DNA from: Candidatus Omnitrophota bacterium
GTDB lineage: Bacteria > Omnitrophota > Gorgyraeia > Gygaellales > Profunditerraquicolaceae
Direction: 5' to 3'
DNA length: 49,211 nucleotides
NCBI GenBank assembly: GCA_016783715.1
Contig: JADHWA010000003.1
Coordinates: 1-49,211, forward strand
The notes beneath the pieces were generated by a model, which saw nothing but the letters and a program-made list of their open reading frames with translations, did not search any database and was not told where the DNA came from. The position numbers and the translations under genes are program-made. This document shows, in pieces, positions 9,959 through 20,420 of the stretch. The first letter of the stretch is position 1. The number at the start of each line of letters is the position of its first letter.

Positions 9959-10427
9959 CTTTCCCTACTTCTTTCCCTACCTTAAGATTTCTTAGTCCTT
10001 CTGCGGTGGCCCGAATCACATTAATCGGATTATTAGATTTAAGACATTTTGTCAGTATATTTTTAATCCCGGCGGCCTCACAAACTGCGCGTACCGGGCC
10101 AGCGGCAATTACTCCTGTACCTTCGGAAGCCGGCTTAAGTAAAACTTTAGCTGCTCCATATCGGCCGATAATCTCATGGGCTATTGTCGTGCCCTCTAAA
10201 GGCACCTTAAATAAACTCTTCTTTGCGCGGCCGAGGCTCTTACGAATAGCTTCGGCGACTTCATTGGCCTTACCCAGGGCAAAGCCTACATGGCCCTTGG
10301 TATCACCCACAACCACCAGGGCGCTGAAATGCATTTTCTTACCGCCCTTAGTAACCTTGGTGACACGGTTAATCGCAATCACTTTTTCGATCAGTTCTGG
10401 CTGCTTCTCAATATTAAATTCTGGCAT
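9930..10427 (-). CDS. rpsE: 30S ribosomal protein S5
   Basis: [27 protein letters not shown]. Confidence 0.96.
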   Translation of the reverse strand: MPEFNIEKQPELIEKVIAINRVTKVTKGGKKMHFSALVVVGDTKGHVGFALGKANEVAEAIRKSLGRAKKSLFKVPLEGTTIAHEIIGRYGAAKVLLKPASEGTGVIAAGPVRAVCEAAGIKNILTKCLKSNNPINVIRATAEGLRNLKVGKEVGKDAKEDSKKE

Positions 10428-10428
10428 C

Positions 10429-10797
10429 TTAAAACTCCAATCCCCCTTTTCTCAGAGCATCTGCGAAGGCCTTGACCCTGCCGTGATACAGGTAGCCGGC
10501 CCGATCAAAAACTATTCTGCTAAACCCTTTTGCTTTAAGCTTGGTGCTGAATATCTCGCCTAAAGCGGCAGCTGCCTTAATGTTCCCTCCGGAGTGTACT
10601 TTCTGTTTTATCTCTTTGGAGGTCGTGGAAAGTGAAAATAGGCATCTAGCGGCCGTATCATCAATCACTTCGCCATGAAAATGCTTCAGACTACGCCGAA
10701 TCACCAACCTTGGCCGCTGGGCATCACCCCGCATACGGGTTTTAATCCTTTTGTGCCTCTTGATTCTTAACGCGATTTTTTTACTAATCTTGCTCAC
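10429..10797 (-). CDS. rplR: 50S ribosomal protein L18
   Basis: [46 protein letters not shown]. Confidence 0.95.
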   Translation of the reverse strand: MSKISKKIALRIKRHKRIKTRMRGDAQRPRLVIRRSLKHFHGEVIDDTAARCLFSLSTTSKEIKQKVHSGGNIKAAAALGEIFSTKLKAKGFSRIVFDRAGYLYHGRVKAFADALRKGGLEF

Positions 10798-10812
10798 TTT
10801 AATTTCCTTAGG

Positions 10813-11358
10813 CTACTTAGCGGTTGCCTGGGCCTTGCCGACCTTCTTCTTTACATGTTCACCCAGGTAACGGATCCCCTTACCCTTATACGGCTCAGGA
10901 GGACATACCGCTCGTATCTCGGCAGCAGTCCCCCCAACCTTCTCCTTATCTATCCCGGTAACAACCAACTGGTTCTGTTTCGGGGCTTCTATCTTTATGC
11001 CTTCAGGGATTGGAAAACTTACCGGATGGGAATACCCTAAATTCATATTCAAGGTCTCCCCCTGTACTTGAACCTTGTAGCCGGTGCCAATAACTTCCAA
11101 TTCCTTCTTATACCCCTGATCTACGCCGAAGACCATATTATAAATCAAGGCCCGGGAAAGGCCGTGCATTGATTTATCCCTCTTTGAATCAGCACATCGC
11201 GTAACTATAACCTGATTATCCTTGACTTCAGACTTGATCCGCGGTGATAACGTATATGATAACTTTCCCTTAGGCCCCTCCACCAGGACAACGCCATCTT
11301 TGACCTGGACTTTGACTCCTTTGGGGATCTCGATTGGTTTTTTTCCGACTAAAGACAT
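10813..11358 (-). CDS. rplF: 50S ribosomal protein L6
   Basis: MSLVGKKPIEIPKGVKV; PEPYKGKGIRYLGEHVKKKVGK. Confidence 0.97.
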   Translation of the reverse strand: MSLVGKKPIEIPKGVKVQVKDGVVLVEGPKGKLSYTLSPRIKSEVKDNQVIVTRCADSKRDKSMHGLSRALIYNMVFGVDQGYKKELEVIGTGYKVQVQGETLNMNLGYSHPVSFPIPEGIKIEAPKQNQLVVTGIDKEKVGGTAAEIRAVCPPEPYKGKGIRYLGEHVKKKVGKAQATAK

Positions 11359-11371
11359 AGCGATTTAGCTC

Positions 11372-11767
11372 CTACCATATGTACATTAAGACCTCGCCGC
11401 CTACTCCCTTTTCGCGCGCCTGGTTATCCGTAACCAACCCGGCTGAGGTCGAAATAATCGCCAGGCCCTTACCCCGCAAAACTCTTGGGATCTCTTCTTT
11501 GTTTACGTATACCCGCAGTCCCGGGCGGGAGATCCGCTTTAGATTTATAATCGCCGGTTTACCGGAAATATATTTTAAATATACTTTCAGCCTTCCCTGC
11601 TTTTTATCTTCAATAGATTTAAATGTATCGATATACTCTTCTTTCTGCAAGATCTCCAATATGGACTTAATGATCTTGGAGGCCGGCATATCAACGCTCT
11701 CCTTCTTTACCATTGAGCCGTTACGAATTATGGTTAAGGCATCTGCAATCGGATCTGTTAGCGCCAT
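11372..11767 (-). CDS. rpsH: 30S ribosomal protein S8
   Basis: MALTDPIADALTIIRNGSMVKK; C-terminus KGVGGEVLMYIW. Confidence 0.97.
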   Translation of the reverse strand: MALTDPIADALTIIRNGSMVKKESVDMPASKIIKSILEILQKEEYIDTFKSIEDKKQGRLKVYLKYISGKPAIINLKRISRPGLRVYVNKEEIPRVLRGKGLAIISTSAGLVTDNQAREKGVGGEVLMYIW

Positions 11768-11781
11768 CTTCTCTCCTTAAA

Positions 11782-11967
11782 TTACCAGCTAGCTTTCTTT
11801 ACTCCTGGAATCATCCCCTGCCAAGCCAGCTCCCTAAAGCAGATACGGCAGAGCTGAAATCTGCGCAAATATCCACCTGAACGCCCGCAGATAGGGCAAC
11901 GATTATAGTTACGCGAAGAAAACTTAGTTTTCCTCTTCCATCTTGCTATCTGTGACTTCTTGGCCAT
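11782..11967 (-). CDS. rpsN: 30S ribosomal protein S14 (zinc-ribbon type)
   Basis: 61 aa; [32 protein letters not shown]. Confidence 0.96.
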   Translation of the reverse strand: MAKKSQIARWKRKTKFSSRNYNRCPICGRSGGYLRRFQLCRICFRELAWQGMIPGVKKASW

Positions 11968-11969
11968 CT

Positions 11970-12216
11970 TTAATGAGCAGACCCAGCCCTTGCATGCAAG
12001 GGCGGGGTAGCTGCTTCGTTAAGTTTGTCTCCAGTGTCTGCGAATTGAACCCCCCACCACTTTTTGACAAAACTTTTAAATAAAATCTACTTCGTTTATT
12101 TTGCCACTTCGCGCACATATCTTACTACCACCCCACTCTCCAAAAAAGTGGTGCGGGGTCAAATTCGGCATCGAGCTTACGTTCATTATCATTCCGTAAG
12201 TTCGTGCCTCATTTGA
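11970..12216 (-). repeat. Junction element E3 (rplE/rpsN), class A middle
   Basis: TTAATGAGCAGAC...GTCTGCGAATT; inner palindrome GCCCTTGCATGCAAGGGC; middle CCCCCCACCACTTTTT...AAAAAGTGGTGCGGGG; right stem GGCATCGAGCTTACG/CGTAAGTTCGTGCC. Confidence 0.88.
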
Positions 12217-12758
12217 AACGGCATGCCGAAAAGCTTCAGCAACTCTCTGGAATATCCCGGTGTTTTAGAGTTTTTAATCACAAAACTTATATCCATACCC
12301 TGTGCACGACCGATCTTATCGTATTCGATCTCAGAGAATATACTCTGATCCGCTAAACCAAGCGTATAATTACCCGCCTTATCAAAGGACTTAATAGAGA
12401 TTCCTCTAAAATCTCTGATCCTGGGCATGGCTATGTTGATCAGACGATCCATAAACTCATACATTATCTTGCTGCGCAGGGTAACCTTACAGCCTACCGG
12501 ATGGTTCTCTCTTACTTTAAAGTTAGATATCGCCTTTTTTGCTCTTCTGATTATCGGCTTCTGACCCGTAATCAGGCCCAGCTCTACCATGGCCTTATCC
12601 AATACCTTAACATCATCCAAGGCTTCCCCTACCCCCATGTTGATTACAATCTTCTCCAGATGCGGAACAGCCAGATTATTCTTGATGGCAAATTTCTTCC
12701 TCATCTGGGGGATTATTTCTTTATTATATCTTTCTAATAATCTCGGAGTCGTGGCCAT
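12189..12758 (-). CDS. rplE: 50S ribosomal protein L5, C-terminal tail encoded inside E3
   Basis: MATTPRLLERYNKEIIPQMRKKF; ends LFGMPFQMRHELTE*. Confidence 0.96.
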   Translation of the reverse strand: MATTPRLLERYNKEIIPQMRKKFAIKNNLAVPHLEKIVINMGVGEALDDVKVLDKAMVELGLITGQKPIIRRAKKAISNFKVRENHPVGCKVTLRSKIMYEFMDRLINIAMPRIRDFRGISIKSFDKAGNYTLGLADQSIFSEIEYDKIGRAQGMDISFVIKNSKTPGYSRELLKLFGMPFQMRHELTE

Positions 12759-13069
12759 TAAATTACCTCTTTACAGGTTTTACAGATTCTCTCTTTTTGC
12801 TTCTTTCCGGCAACTACGAATCCAGAGCGTTTTGGGGCATTGCACTGTTTGCAGATAAGCATCAGATTGCTGATCTGAAGCGGTGCTTCCACTGATACTA
12901 TCCCGCCCTGTTGATCAGTCTGAGTCCTGCGCTTGTGCTTCTTTAGCATATTTACCCCTTCAACCAGGGCACGGTTCTCTTCGGCAAATACGGCTAATAT
13001 TTTCCCGCGTTTACCGTTATCTTTACCTTTTGTCACCTGCACTGTATCGCCTTTTCTTATCTTTAGCAT
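12758..13069 (-). CDS. rplX: 50S ribosomal protein L24
   Basis: KIRKGDTVQVTKGKDNGKRGKIL; VEGVNMLKKHKR. Confidence 0.96.
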   Translation of the reverse strand: MLKIRKGDTVQVTKGKDNGKRGKILAVFAEENRALVEGVNMLKKHKRRTQTDQQGGIVSVEAPLQISNLMLICKQCNAPKRSGFVVAGKKQKERICKTCKEVI

Positions 13070-13071
13070 AT

Positions 13072-13440
13072 CTATATAACCTCTGGGGCCAGTGAAATTA
13101 TCTTGGTAAAATTCCTCTCTCTTAACTCTCTTGCCACCGGACCAAATACGCGCGTACCCCTTGGATTCAACTGAGCATCGATAAAAACTATGGCATTACG
13201 GTCAAAGCGCAAAATTGAGCCGTCCTCCCGGCGAATCGCCTGGCGCGTACGTACAACTACGGCCTTTGCTACTTCACCCTTCTTGACTGTGGCATCGTGA
13301 GAAGCCTCTTTGACGTTGACGTTGATAATGTCGCCTATTACGGCAAAGAAGCAGTTCTTTTTACCTAAGACCGAAATCATTGCCGCTCTTTTGGCTCCGG
13401 TATTATCAGCGATATCCAGAATTGATCTTAATTGAATCAT
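13072..13440 (-). CDS. rplN: 50S ribosomal protein L14
   Basis: [50 protein letters not shown]. Confidence 0.97.
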   Translation of the reverse strand: MIQLRSILDIADNTGAKRAAMISVLGKKNCFFAVIGDIINVNVKEASHDATVKKGEVAKAVVVRTRQAIRREDGSILRFDRNAIVFIDAQLNPRGTRVFGPVARELRERNFTKIISLAPEVI

Positions 13441-13443
13441 AAT

Positions 13444-13719
13444 TTAAGAGTCCTTGATTTGAACATCCGCAAGCGGTGCTTTTTTTACGACTGCGACTAC
13501 CCTAAAACGCTTGTCCTTTGACATTGGACGAGTCTGTACAATCTTTACTTGATCTCCGAGCTTTGCCGATTCCTTTTCATCGTGGGCTTTATATTTATTA
13601 TAACGCTTTATAATCCTACCGTATTTATGGTGCTTGGAAAGATGCATAATGCGAACAATTACCGTCTTTTGCATCTTATCACTTACCACTGTACCGATAA
13701 ATTCCTTGTGTCTACCCAT
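13444..13719 (-). CDS. rpsQ: 30S ribosomal protein S17
   Basis: FIGTVVSDKMQKTVIVRIMHLSKHHKYGRIIKR. Confidence 0.95.
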   Translation of the reverse strand: MGRHKEFIGTVVSDKMQKTVIVRIMHLSKHHKYGRIIKRYNKYKAHDEKESAKLGDQVKIVQTRPMSKDKRFRVVAVVKKAPLADVQIKDS

Positions 13720-13912
13720 CTTTATTCTCTTTCTTCTTATTTAGGAGAGTCTGAACCCGTGCAATATCCTTCTTAACCAAAGAGAACATATGCGGCTTCT
13801 CTACATTGCCGCTATAACGCTGCTGATTCAGCTTAAAAAGCTCCTGCCGCAGCGCTCTCTCCTTCTGCGCTAATTCTTCTATTGTTAGATTACGTAACTC
13901 AGCTATCTTCAT
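13712..13912 (-). CDS. rpmC: 50S ribosomal protein L29
   Basis: MKIAELRNLTIEELAQKERALRQELFKLNQQ. Confidence 0.95.
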   Translation of the reverse strand: MKIAELRNLTIEELAQKERALRQELFKLNQQRYSGNVEKPHMFSLVKKDIARVQTLLNKKKENKDG

Positions 13913-13925
13913 CCTTTACTCTCTC

Positions 13926-14071
13926 TTATAATTCTCACGTATAATAATATTGAATTATAAGTGATTACACAGATTTATTTAGATTACACAGATAAAGTCT
14001 TAATCGGTGTAATCTTTTCTTTAATAATCTTTTCAATCAGGCATCCTGCTTATCCTTACTAGGGATGCCTA
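13926..14071 (-). repeat. Second-family three-hairpin element, copy A (rplP/rpmC)
   Basis: TTATAATTC...GAATTATAA; GATTACACAGATAAAGTCTTAATCGGTGTAATC; GGCATCC...GGGATGCC next to the rplP TAG. Confidence 0.75.
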
Positions 14072-14485
14072 CTTATGCGCCCGGGTTATAAACTTAGCCC
14101 TGAACGGGAGTTTATAGACCGCCAGCCTAAAACAGTTCTTTGCGTACTCCTCCGGAATGCCGCCTAATTCAAAGAGAACCATCCCTCTCTTAATTACTGC
14201 CACCCAATGATCAAGGTCGCCCTTGCCCTTACCCATGCGCACTTCTGCCGGCTTCTTGGTTACTGATTTATCCGGGAATACCCTGATCCAAAGCCTTCCG
14301 CCTTTATGGAGCTGCCTGGCCAAAAGCACACGTATAGCCTCGATTTGGTTATTCTTCATCCAGCCGTTCTCAAGCGCTTTTAAGCCAAACTCTCCGAAAG
14401 CCAAAGTAGAGCCTGCCACTGCAATACCGCGCCGCGATCCCTTTTGCTGTTTACGATATTTTACTCTTTTTGGCATTAAAGGCAT
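14069..14485 (-). CDS. rplP: 50S ribosomal protein L16 (start probably MPKRVKYRKQ at 14476)
   Basis: MPKRVKYRKQQKGSRRGIAVAG; RMGKGKGDLDHWVAVIKRGMVLFE. Confidence 0.96.
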   Translation of the reverse strand: MPLMPKRVKYRKQQKGSRRGIAVAGSTLAFGEFGLKALENGWMKNNQIEAIRVLLARQLHKGGRLWIRVFPDKSVTKKPAEVRMGKGKGDLDHWVAVIKRGMVLFELGGIPEEYAKNCFRLAVYKLPFRAKFITRAHK

Positions 14486-14488
14486 TTT

Positions 14489-15187
14489 TTAAGTCCCCTC
14501 TTTAACTTGCCGATTCCCGCTCTTTACTTCCTGCTGCGGTTTAACTGATACCGCAGGCCTACCCAAAATTTCTCCGCGATAGATCCAGGCCTTAACACCG
14601 ATTATCCCGTAAGTAGTACGGCTTTCGGCAAAACCATAGTCTATATCTGCCCTTAATGTCTGTAAAGGAATTGACCCTCTCTTAAAAGTCTCAGTACGCG
14701 ACATTTCAGCTCCGTTTAATCTGCCGGCACAACAGATTTTGATTCCTCCGGCTCCGGCGTTAATTGATTGCTCTATCGCACGTTTAACTGCCCTGCGGAA
14801 TGCTATTCTGCGCTCAAGCTGCAGAGCCACGTTTTCGGCCACTAACTGCGCATCCAAGAAAGGCTTCTTTACCTCTTCTATATCTATAGAGACCTCCCGC
14901 TGCAATAGACTATTTATATCTTCGCGTAAACGCTCAATATCCGCCCCGTGACGGCCGATAATTATCCCCGGCCGGGCAGATAGTATGCGGATACGGATCC
15001 GCCGGGTGAGCCTCTCAATAATAATTGTCGAGACGGCCGCCTGCCTAGTCCGCTCTTTAATAAGTTTTCTTACCTGATAATCTTCTTTAATAAAACGCCC
15101 GTAATCAGGAGACTTTGCATACCAGCGACTATGCCAGTTGCGGATGTATCCCAATCTTAGCACAAACGGATGGACCTTTTGCCCCAT
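14489..15187 (-). CDS. rpsC: 30S ribosomal protein S3
   Basis: MGQKVHPFVLRLGYIRNWHSRWYA; KH motif GIIIGRHGADIERLR. Confidence 0.97.
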   Translation of the reverse strand: MGQKVHPFVLRLGYIRNWHSRWYAKSPDYGRFIKEDYQVRKLIKERTRQAAVSTIIIERLTRRIRIRILSARPGIIIGRHGADIERLREDINSLLQREVSIDIEEVKKPFLDAQLVAENVALQLERRIAFRRAVKRAIEQSINAGAGGIKICCAGRLNGAEMSRTETFKRGSIPLQTLRADIDYGFAESRTTYGIIGVKAWIYRGEILGRPAVSVKPQQEVKSGNRQVKEGT

Positions 15188-15202
15188 ATTATTTATCCTT
15201 AT

Positions 15203-15541
15203 TTAGACTTTGTTCTTAATATCCAATTCAATCTTTATATGCGAGGTTCTCTTTTTTATCCCGGCAGCCCTTCCGAAAGCACGCGCCCTATACCTCTTCC
15301 ATGCCGGTCCGCCGTCACAAACTATTCTAGATATATACAGCTGCTCAGCATTAAAACCTTTGACCTTGGCGTTGGCGATTGCGGATCTGAGTATCTTAAT
15401 CAGGAATTCTTTAGGCCTTCTATTTATATGAACCAGGATCACCTCGGCTTCTCTGGCGTCCTTATCTCTGATTAGATCACAGACCTGTCTTACCTTGGTC
15501 GGTGAGATCCTTACAAATTTTGATGATGCCTGTGCTATCAT
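15203..15541 (-). CDS. rplV: 50S ribosomal protein L22
   Basis: FVRISPTKVRQVCDLIRDKDA; RYRARAFGRAAGIKKRTSHI. Confidence 0.96.
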   Translation of the reverse strand: MIAQASSKFVRISPTKVRQVCDLIRDKDAREAEVILVHINRRPKEFLIKILRSAIANAKVKGFNAEQLYISRIVCDGGPAWKRYRARAFGRAAGIKKRTSHIKIELDIKNKV

Positions 15542-15737
15542 TTTAATGAGCAGACGACTTTCGGAACGACAGTGACGTAAGTCGTAGGCCGTAAGGCCGT
15601 CTGCGAATTAACCCTTGACATTTACCTAAATTTATTTGCTTTAGGAAGATGTCAAGGGTAAGTTCGGACATATAAGTTATGTCGCTTTCGGTCTTCAAAT
15701 TTATAATATTCAGCTCCATAACTTATGTCCTCACTTA
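15542..15737 (-). repeat. Junction element E4 (rpsS/rplV), class B middle
   Basis: GCAGAC...GTCTGCGAATT; middle ACCCTTGACAT (15611-15621)/ATGTCAAGGGT (15649-15659); right stem GGACATATAAGTTATG/CATAACTTATGTCC. Confidence 0.9.
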
Positions 15738-16025
15738 TTATGTCTTATCTACCGCCTTTTTGGCCTTTACCCCGCCATGCTTCTTAAAGATCCGCGAAGG
15801 GGCAAATTCCCCTAATTTATGACCGACCATATTTTCGGTGACAAAAACCGGAACATGTCTACGGCCGTCATGGACCGCAAAAGTCAATCCCACGAAATCC
15901 GGGGCGATAGTCGATCGACGTGACCAGGTCCTGATCGCGATACGGGTCCCGGTGCGCCTTGTCCTCTCGATCTTCTTCAATAATTTTTCGTCTATAAAGG
16001 GCCCTTTTTTGATTGAACGCGCCAT
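15738..16025 (-). CDS. rpsS: 30S ribosomal protein S19
   Basis: [38 protein letters not shown]. Confidence 0.97.
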   Translation of the reverse strand: MARSIKKGPFIDEKLLKKIERTRRTGTRIAIRTWSRRSTIAPDFVGLTFAVHDGRRHVPVFVTENMVGHKLGEFAPSRIFKKHGGVKAKKAVDKT

Positions 16026-16027
16026 TT

Positions 16028-16861
16028 TTACTCTCTCCTCTTTACGATGAATTTATCAGAATAACGGTGCCGACTCCTGGTCCTATATCCTTTAGTAGGC
16101 TTCCCCCAAGGTGTAACCGGATGCGGATTACCCTGACCGGCCTTACCCTCTCCGCCGCCGTGGGGATGATCCACCGGATTCATCGCTACACCTCTTACTG
16201 TCGGCCGTATCCCTAACCAACGATTTCGCCCGGCCTTTCCTACGCTTACAGCCTCATGCTCCACATTGCTCAACTGTCCGATAGTGGCGCGGCAATCAAG
16301 ATTAACTAACCTTACCTCTGTCGAGGGCAGCTTTACGTGGGCCCAATTCTCATCCTTAGCCATAATCTGTGCCGAAGAGCCTGCGCTCCTGACAACCTGA
16401 CCTCCCCGGCCTTTAGCCAATTCGAGATTATGAATCATGGTGCCTGAGGGAATATGTCTGAGAAGTAGAGAGTTTCCCACCTTGATCTCGGTATCCTTCT
16501 TAGCAGATGAGACAACCTGATCACCCGGCCCCAATCCCAGCGGTGCCAGGATGTACCTTTTGGTATTATTCGGATATTGCAACAAGGCGATACGTGTAGA
16601 ACGGTTAGGGTCATATTCAATAGCGATAACCTTTGCCGGCTGATCCAACAGATCACGTTTAAAATCTATGATTCTCAACAGGCGCTTATGTCCGCCGCCC
16701 TGATGCCGGACAGTGATTCGGCCGTAGGAATTTCTGCCACCGGACTTCTTAAGCGGACGGGTTAATGATTTTTCCGGGTGATCCTTTGTAATCTCGGAAA
16801 AATCTGATCCACTCATCCAGCGCCTTGAAGGTGTAGTCGGTTTGAATTTTTTAAGTCCCAT
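16028..16861 (-). CDS. rplB: 50S ribosomal protein L2
   Basis: [61 protein letters not shown]. Confidence 0.98.
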   Translation of the reverse strand: MGLKKFKPTTPSRRWMSGSDFSEITKDHPEKSLTRPLKKSGGRNSYGRITVRHQGGGHKRLLRIIDFKRDLLDQPAKVIAIEYDPNRSTRIALLQYPNNTKRYILAPLGLGPGDQVVSSAKKDTEIKVGNSLLLRHIPSGTMIHNLELAKGRGGQVVRSAGSSAQIMAKDENWAHVKLPSTEVRLVNLDCRATIGQLSNVEHEAVSVGKAGRNRWLGIRPTVRGVAMNPVDHPHGGGEGKAGQGNPHPVTPWGKPTKGYRTRSRHRYSDKFIVKRRE

Positions 16862-16869
16862 AATTCTTC

Positions 16870-17139
16870 CTATTCTATCTTTTGACCTGCAGCTAACCTA
16901 ACATAGGCCTTCTTGGTATCGGGGGTCTTCCCGGGCTGGTGCCTGACACGTTTGATCTTGCCCTTTGCCACGATGGTGTTGACATCCTCCACCTTTACCT
17001 TATAAACCTCTTCAACTGCCCGTTTAATCTCTATCTTATTTGCCGCCTTGTCCACCAGGAATAAATATTTACCTTCCGGCTCACCGGCTATGGACTTTTC
17101 TGTGCGCAGCACTGATTTTATGATATAGTATGAATCCAC
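16870..17139 (-). CDS. rplW: 50S ribosomal protein L23
   Basis: [51 protein letters not shown]. Confidence 0.95.
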   Translation of the reverse strand: MDSYYIIKSVLRTEKSIAGEPEGKYLFLVDKAANKIEIKRAVEEVYKVKVEDVNTIVAKGKIKRVRHQPGKTPDTKKAYVRLAAGQKIE

Positions 17140-17157
17140 TTCTTCTCCTTGAGTCTA

Positions 17158-17811
17158 TTACTTATTGCCCTTTAGCCGCTTTACCAGTTGAGTTAACCCA
17201 TCTTTGGTAACAATCAGTTTCTGGCTGGCTAAAACTTCATAGGCATTTGCGTCTATGCTCTGATTGAAACTCAAAAAATCTATATTACGCAAGGCTAATT
17301 TCAGCTCCCTGGCGGCATCTTTCGGTAAAAGCAACAGACAGGTTATTTTATCTTTCTTGGTAATCTTTAGATTCGCCAGGATCGAAACTACCTGCTTGGT
17401 CTTGACAGAAGGCTCCCCCAGTTTATCAAGGACGATAAAGTTATTCTCCTTCAGCTTTACATTAAGAGTTGATTTCAGAGCTAAATTCTTAATCTTCTGA
17501 GGCAGATTTATAGTATAGTCTCTCGGGGACGGACCGAAGGTTACTCCGCCGTGCCGCCATAAAGGAGATCGGTTAGATCCTGCCCTGGCTCGCCCTGTCC
17601 CTTTCTGCCTCCAGGGTTTAGCTCCTCCTCCGGAGACCTCACCGCGGTCTTTTGTCGAAGCCAACCCCTTCCTCTGATTAGCACGATAAGCATTGATCGC
17701 CTGATAGATAGCGCCGCTGCTGACCTCCCCATCAAATATATGGCGGTCTAAGCTGATCTTCTCAACTTCCTTACCCTGAATATCGTATACTGCTATACTA
17801 TTTGCTTCCAT
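17158..17811 (-). CDS. rplD: 50S ribosomal protein L4
   Basis: EVSGGGAKPWRQKGTGRARAGSNRSPLWRHGGVTFGPSPRDY. Confidence 0.96.
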   Translation of the reverse strand: MEANSIAVYDIQGKEVEKISLDRHIFDGEVSSGAIYQAINAYRANQRKGLASTKDRGEVSGGGAKPWRQKGTGRARAGSNRSPLWRHGGVTFGPSPRDYTINLPQKIKNLALKSTLNVKLKENNFIVLDKLGEPSVKTKQVVSILANLKITKKDKITCLLLLPKDAARELKLALRNIDFLSFNQSIDANAYEVLASQKLIVTKDGLTQLVKRLKGNK

Positions 17812-18457
17812 CTTTGCCCTTACTTGCCTCTTTGACTTTTATAATATTTCTTTTCTTCACAGCACTCCTAACGATGACATAGGAGTTTTCCTTTCCGGGA
17901 ACCGACCCCTTGACCAACAGCAGGTTATCCTTAGGAAGTACCTTTATAACCCGCAGGTTCTGGCTGGTGACCCTTATTGCCCCCATATGTCCGGGAAGAT
18001 GATGTCCTTTAAATACTCTACTGGGGCTAGCACTGGCACCTATAGAACCTATGCGCCGATGCGACATTGAACCATGTGACTGTGGCCCGCCGCTCCAGCC
18101 CCAGCGCTTCACTCCGCCCTGAAAGCCTTTGCCGATAGAGGTGCCGATTACATCAACAAATTCTCCGGCCTCGAAGATATCAGCCTTAATCTGGTCTCCG
18201 ACCTTACACTCCTGATCAGGGGCCTTTTGAACCTCCCTGATAATCTTACAAGGGGATATCTTGAGCTTCTTGAAAAACCCTAGAACCGGCTTCTTTAGCT
18301 TCTTCTCCTCTATAGGGTCAAACGCTAACTGGATATGCTTATCCCCCACCGTAAGCACAGGGCACGGTCCTGCCTCAATAGCAGTAACCGCAACCATCTT
18401 ACCGGCTTCGGTAAAGACATGGGTCATCCCGATTTTTTTCCCTAATATACCCTTCAT
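17798..18457 (-). CDS. rplC: 50S ribosomal protein L3
   Basis: MKGILGKKIGMTHVFTEAGKMVAVTAIEAGPCPVL; GKGFQGGVKRWGWSGGPQSHGSMSHRRIGSIG. Confidence 0.97.
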   Translation of the reverse strand: MKGILGKKIGMTHVFTEAGKMVAVTAIEAGPCPVLTVGDKHIQLAFDPIEEKKLKKPVLGFFKKLKISPCKIIREVQKAPDQECKVGDQIKADIFEAGEFVDVIGTSIGKGFQGGVKRWGWSGGPQSHGSMSHRRIGSIGASASPSRVFKGHHLPGHMGAIRVTSQNLRVIKVLPKDNLLLVKGSVPGKENSYVIVRSAVKKRNIIKVKEASKGKDGSK

Positions 18458-18657
18458 TTTAAATGAGCAGACGATTTATGGAGCACAACCTGCGACATAA
18501 ATCGTAGCTGCTTCCTTTTTTCTTATCTGTCAGCGTCTGCGAATTTACCCTTGACATCTACTTTAATTAATTTGTTTTAGGTAAATGTCAAGGGTAAGTT
18601 CGTACATATGAGTTATGTCACCTCCTATGTCGGCGACATAACTCATGTACTCACTTA
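18458..18657 (-). repeat. Junction element E5 (rpsJ/rplC), class B middle
   Basis: GCAGACGATTTATG/CATAAATC...GTCTGCGAATT; middle ACCCTTGACAT (18547-18557)/ATGTCAAGGGT (18585-18595); right stem GTACATATGAGTTATGTC/GACATAACTCATGTAC. Confidence 0.9.
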
Positions 18658-18954
18658 CTTAATCTCCACATCCACTCCAGCAGGAAGATTGAGTTTCCTT
18701 AAGGAATCGATGGTTTTGGATGTGGGCTCGAATATATCAATCAAACGTTTGTGAGTTACCAGATCAAACTGCTCACGGGATTTTTTATCAATTACCGGAG
18801 AACGTAACACCGTGTAGACCTCCCGTTTTGACGGCAAAGGAACCGGCCCGGAGATACGCGCACCGGTGCGTTTGACCGTATCTACGATCTCCGTGACCGC
18901 TTGATCTAATAAACGATGATCGTGTGCCTTTAATTTTATGCGAATTTTTTGCAT
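18655..18954 (-). CDS. rpsJ: 30S ribosomal protein S10
   Basis: Start trimmed to [46 protein letters not shown]. Confidence 0.96.
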   Translation of the reverse strand: MQKIRIKLKAHDHRLLDQAVTEIVDTVKRTGARISGPVPLPSKREVYTVLRSPVIDKKSREQFDLVTHKRLIDIFEPTSKTIDSLRKLNLPAGVDVEIK

Positions 18955-19169
18955 ATTAATGAGCAGACGATTTATGGAGCGCATCCTGCGACATAAATCG
19001 TAGCTGTATCCTTTTTCCTTATCTGTCAGCGTCTGCGAATTAACCCCGCACCTTTTATTTATTCATAAATTTAGGTATTTTTTGAATACCTAAAAAGGTG
19101 CGGGGTAAGTTCGGACTTTATAAGTTATGTTTCCGCCTACGGCGGATCCATAACTTATGTCCTCACTTA
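18955..19169 (-). repeat. Junction element E6 (tuf/rpsJ), class C middle
   Basis: GCAGACGATTTATG...CATAAATC...GTCTGCGAATT; middle CCCCGCACCTTTT...AAAAGGTGCGGGG; right hairpin GGAC..TATAAGTTATG/CATAACTTATGTCC. Confidence 0.9.
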
Positions 19170-20372
19170 GGCAATTATCTCTATAACTACACCTGCTCCT
19201 ACCGTATGGCCGCCTTCGCGGATGGCGAAACGTGATTCTTTCTCCATAGCGATAGGAATGATCAACTCTACATCCAGGAGCACGTTGTCTCCGGGCATTA
19301 CCATCTCTACACCCTGCGGGAGAGAAGTTGCGCTTCCGGTAACATCTGTAGTCCTGAAGTAAAATTGAGGTCTATAGCCTTTAAAGAACGGAGTATGTCT
19401 TCCGCCTTCTTCCTTATTCAAGATATACACCTGAGCCTTGAATTTTGTATGCGGCGTAATCGATTTAGGCGCTGCTGCAACCATACCACGCTCAATCGAA
19501 TTCTTGTCTACTCCTCGTAAAAGCAACCCAACGTTATCACCTGCCTGACCCTCATCAAGGATCTTGCGGAACATCTCGATTCCGGTAACAACGGTTGAAT
19601 GCGTCTCAGGCCTTAAACCCACTAGCTCTATGGTGTCGTTTAGTTTTACTTTACCACGCTCGATTCTTCCTGTTCCTACCGTACCTCGTCCTTCGATGCT
19701 GAAGACATCTTCTACCGCCATCAAGAAGGGCTTATCCAGGTCTCTGGTAGGCAAAGGAATAAACTCATCGACTGCCTTCATTAACTCAAGGATACACTTG
19801 GCATCTTCACTTTTAGCATCAGCTGTTGTCATCGCTTTAGATGCGCTACCTCTGATGATCGGAGTCTTATCTCCCGGATAGCCATATTTGGTCAACAGAT
19901 CCCTGGTCTCAAGTTCCACCAGATCCAGGAGTTCCTTATCCTCCACTAAATCACATTTGTTCATAAACACGACCATCGCCGGAACGTTAACCTGCCTGGC
20001 TAACAAAATATGCTCTCTTGTCTGAGGCATCGGACCGTCGGCCGCAGATACTACAAGAATCGCACCATCCATCTGTGCGGCACCGGTAATCATATTCTTG
20101 ATATAATCCGCGTGTCCCGGACAGTCAATATGTGCATAATGACGGTTATCTGTTTCGTATTCTACGTGCGCCACCTGAATTGTCAATATCTTGGACGCAT
20201 CTCTTACTGCACCACCTTTAGCAATTTCAGTATATGACTTAGCAGTCGCCTTGCCCAGTTTACTCAACACGTTTAGGATCGCGGCAGTCAATGTAGTCTT
20301 TCCGTGATCGATATGCCCGATGGTACCTATATTTACGTGCGGTTTACTCCTGACAAATTTCTCTTTAGCCAT
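19167..20372 (-). CDS. tuf: Elongation factor Tu
   Basis: Start trimmed to [62 protein letters not shown]. Confidence 0.98.
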   Translation of the reverse strand: MAKEKFVRSKPHVNIGTIGHIDHGKTTLTAAILNVLSKLGKATAKSYTEIAKGGAVRDASKILTIQVAHVEYETDNRHYAHIDCPGHADYIKNMITGAAQMDGAILVVSAADGPMPQTREHILLARQVNVPAMVVFMNKCDLVEDKELLDLVELETRDLLTKYGYPGDKTPIIRGSASKAMTTADAKSEDAKCILELMKAVDEFIPLPTRDLDKPFLMAVEDVFSIEGRGTVGTGRIERGKVKLNDTIELVGLRPETHSTVVTGIEMFRKILDEGQAGDNVGLLLRGVDKNSIERGMVAAAPKSITPHTKFKAQVYILNKEEGGRHTPFFKGYRPQFYFRTTDVTGSATSLPQGVEMVMPGDNVLLDVELIIPIAMEKESRFAIREGGHTVGAGVVIEIIA

Positions 20373-20420
20373 TAGTACACCTCCTATTTTTTTTATCAAT
20401 GGCGAAAAAAGTATCTTTAC

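Noticed and set aside
15611-15621. TTGACAT in the class B hairpin as a -35 promoter box
   Set aside because: It is a stem arm with its complement 30-40 nt away and would point against the genes; no convincing -10 follows.
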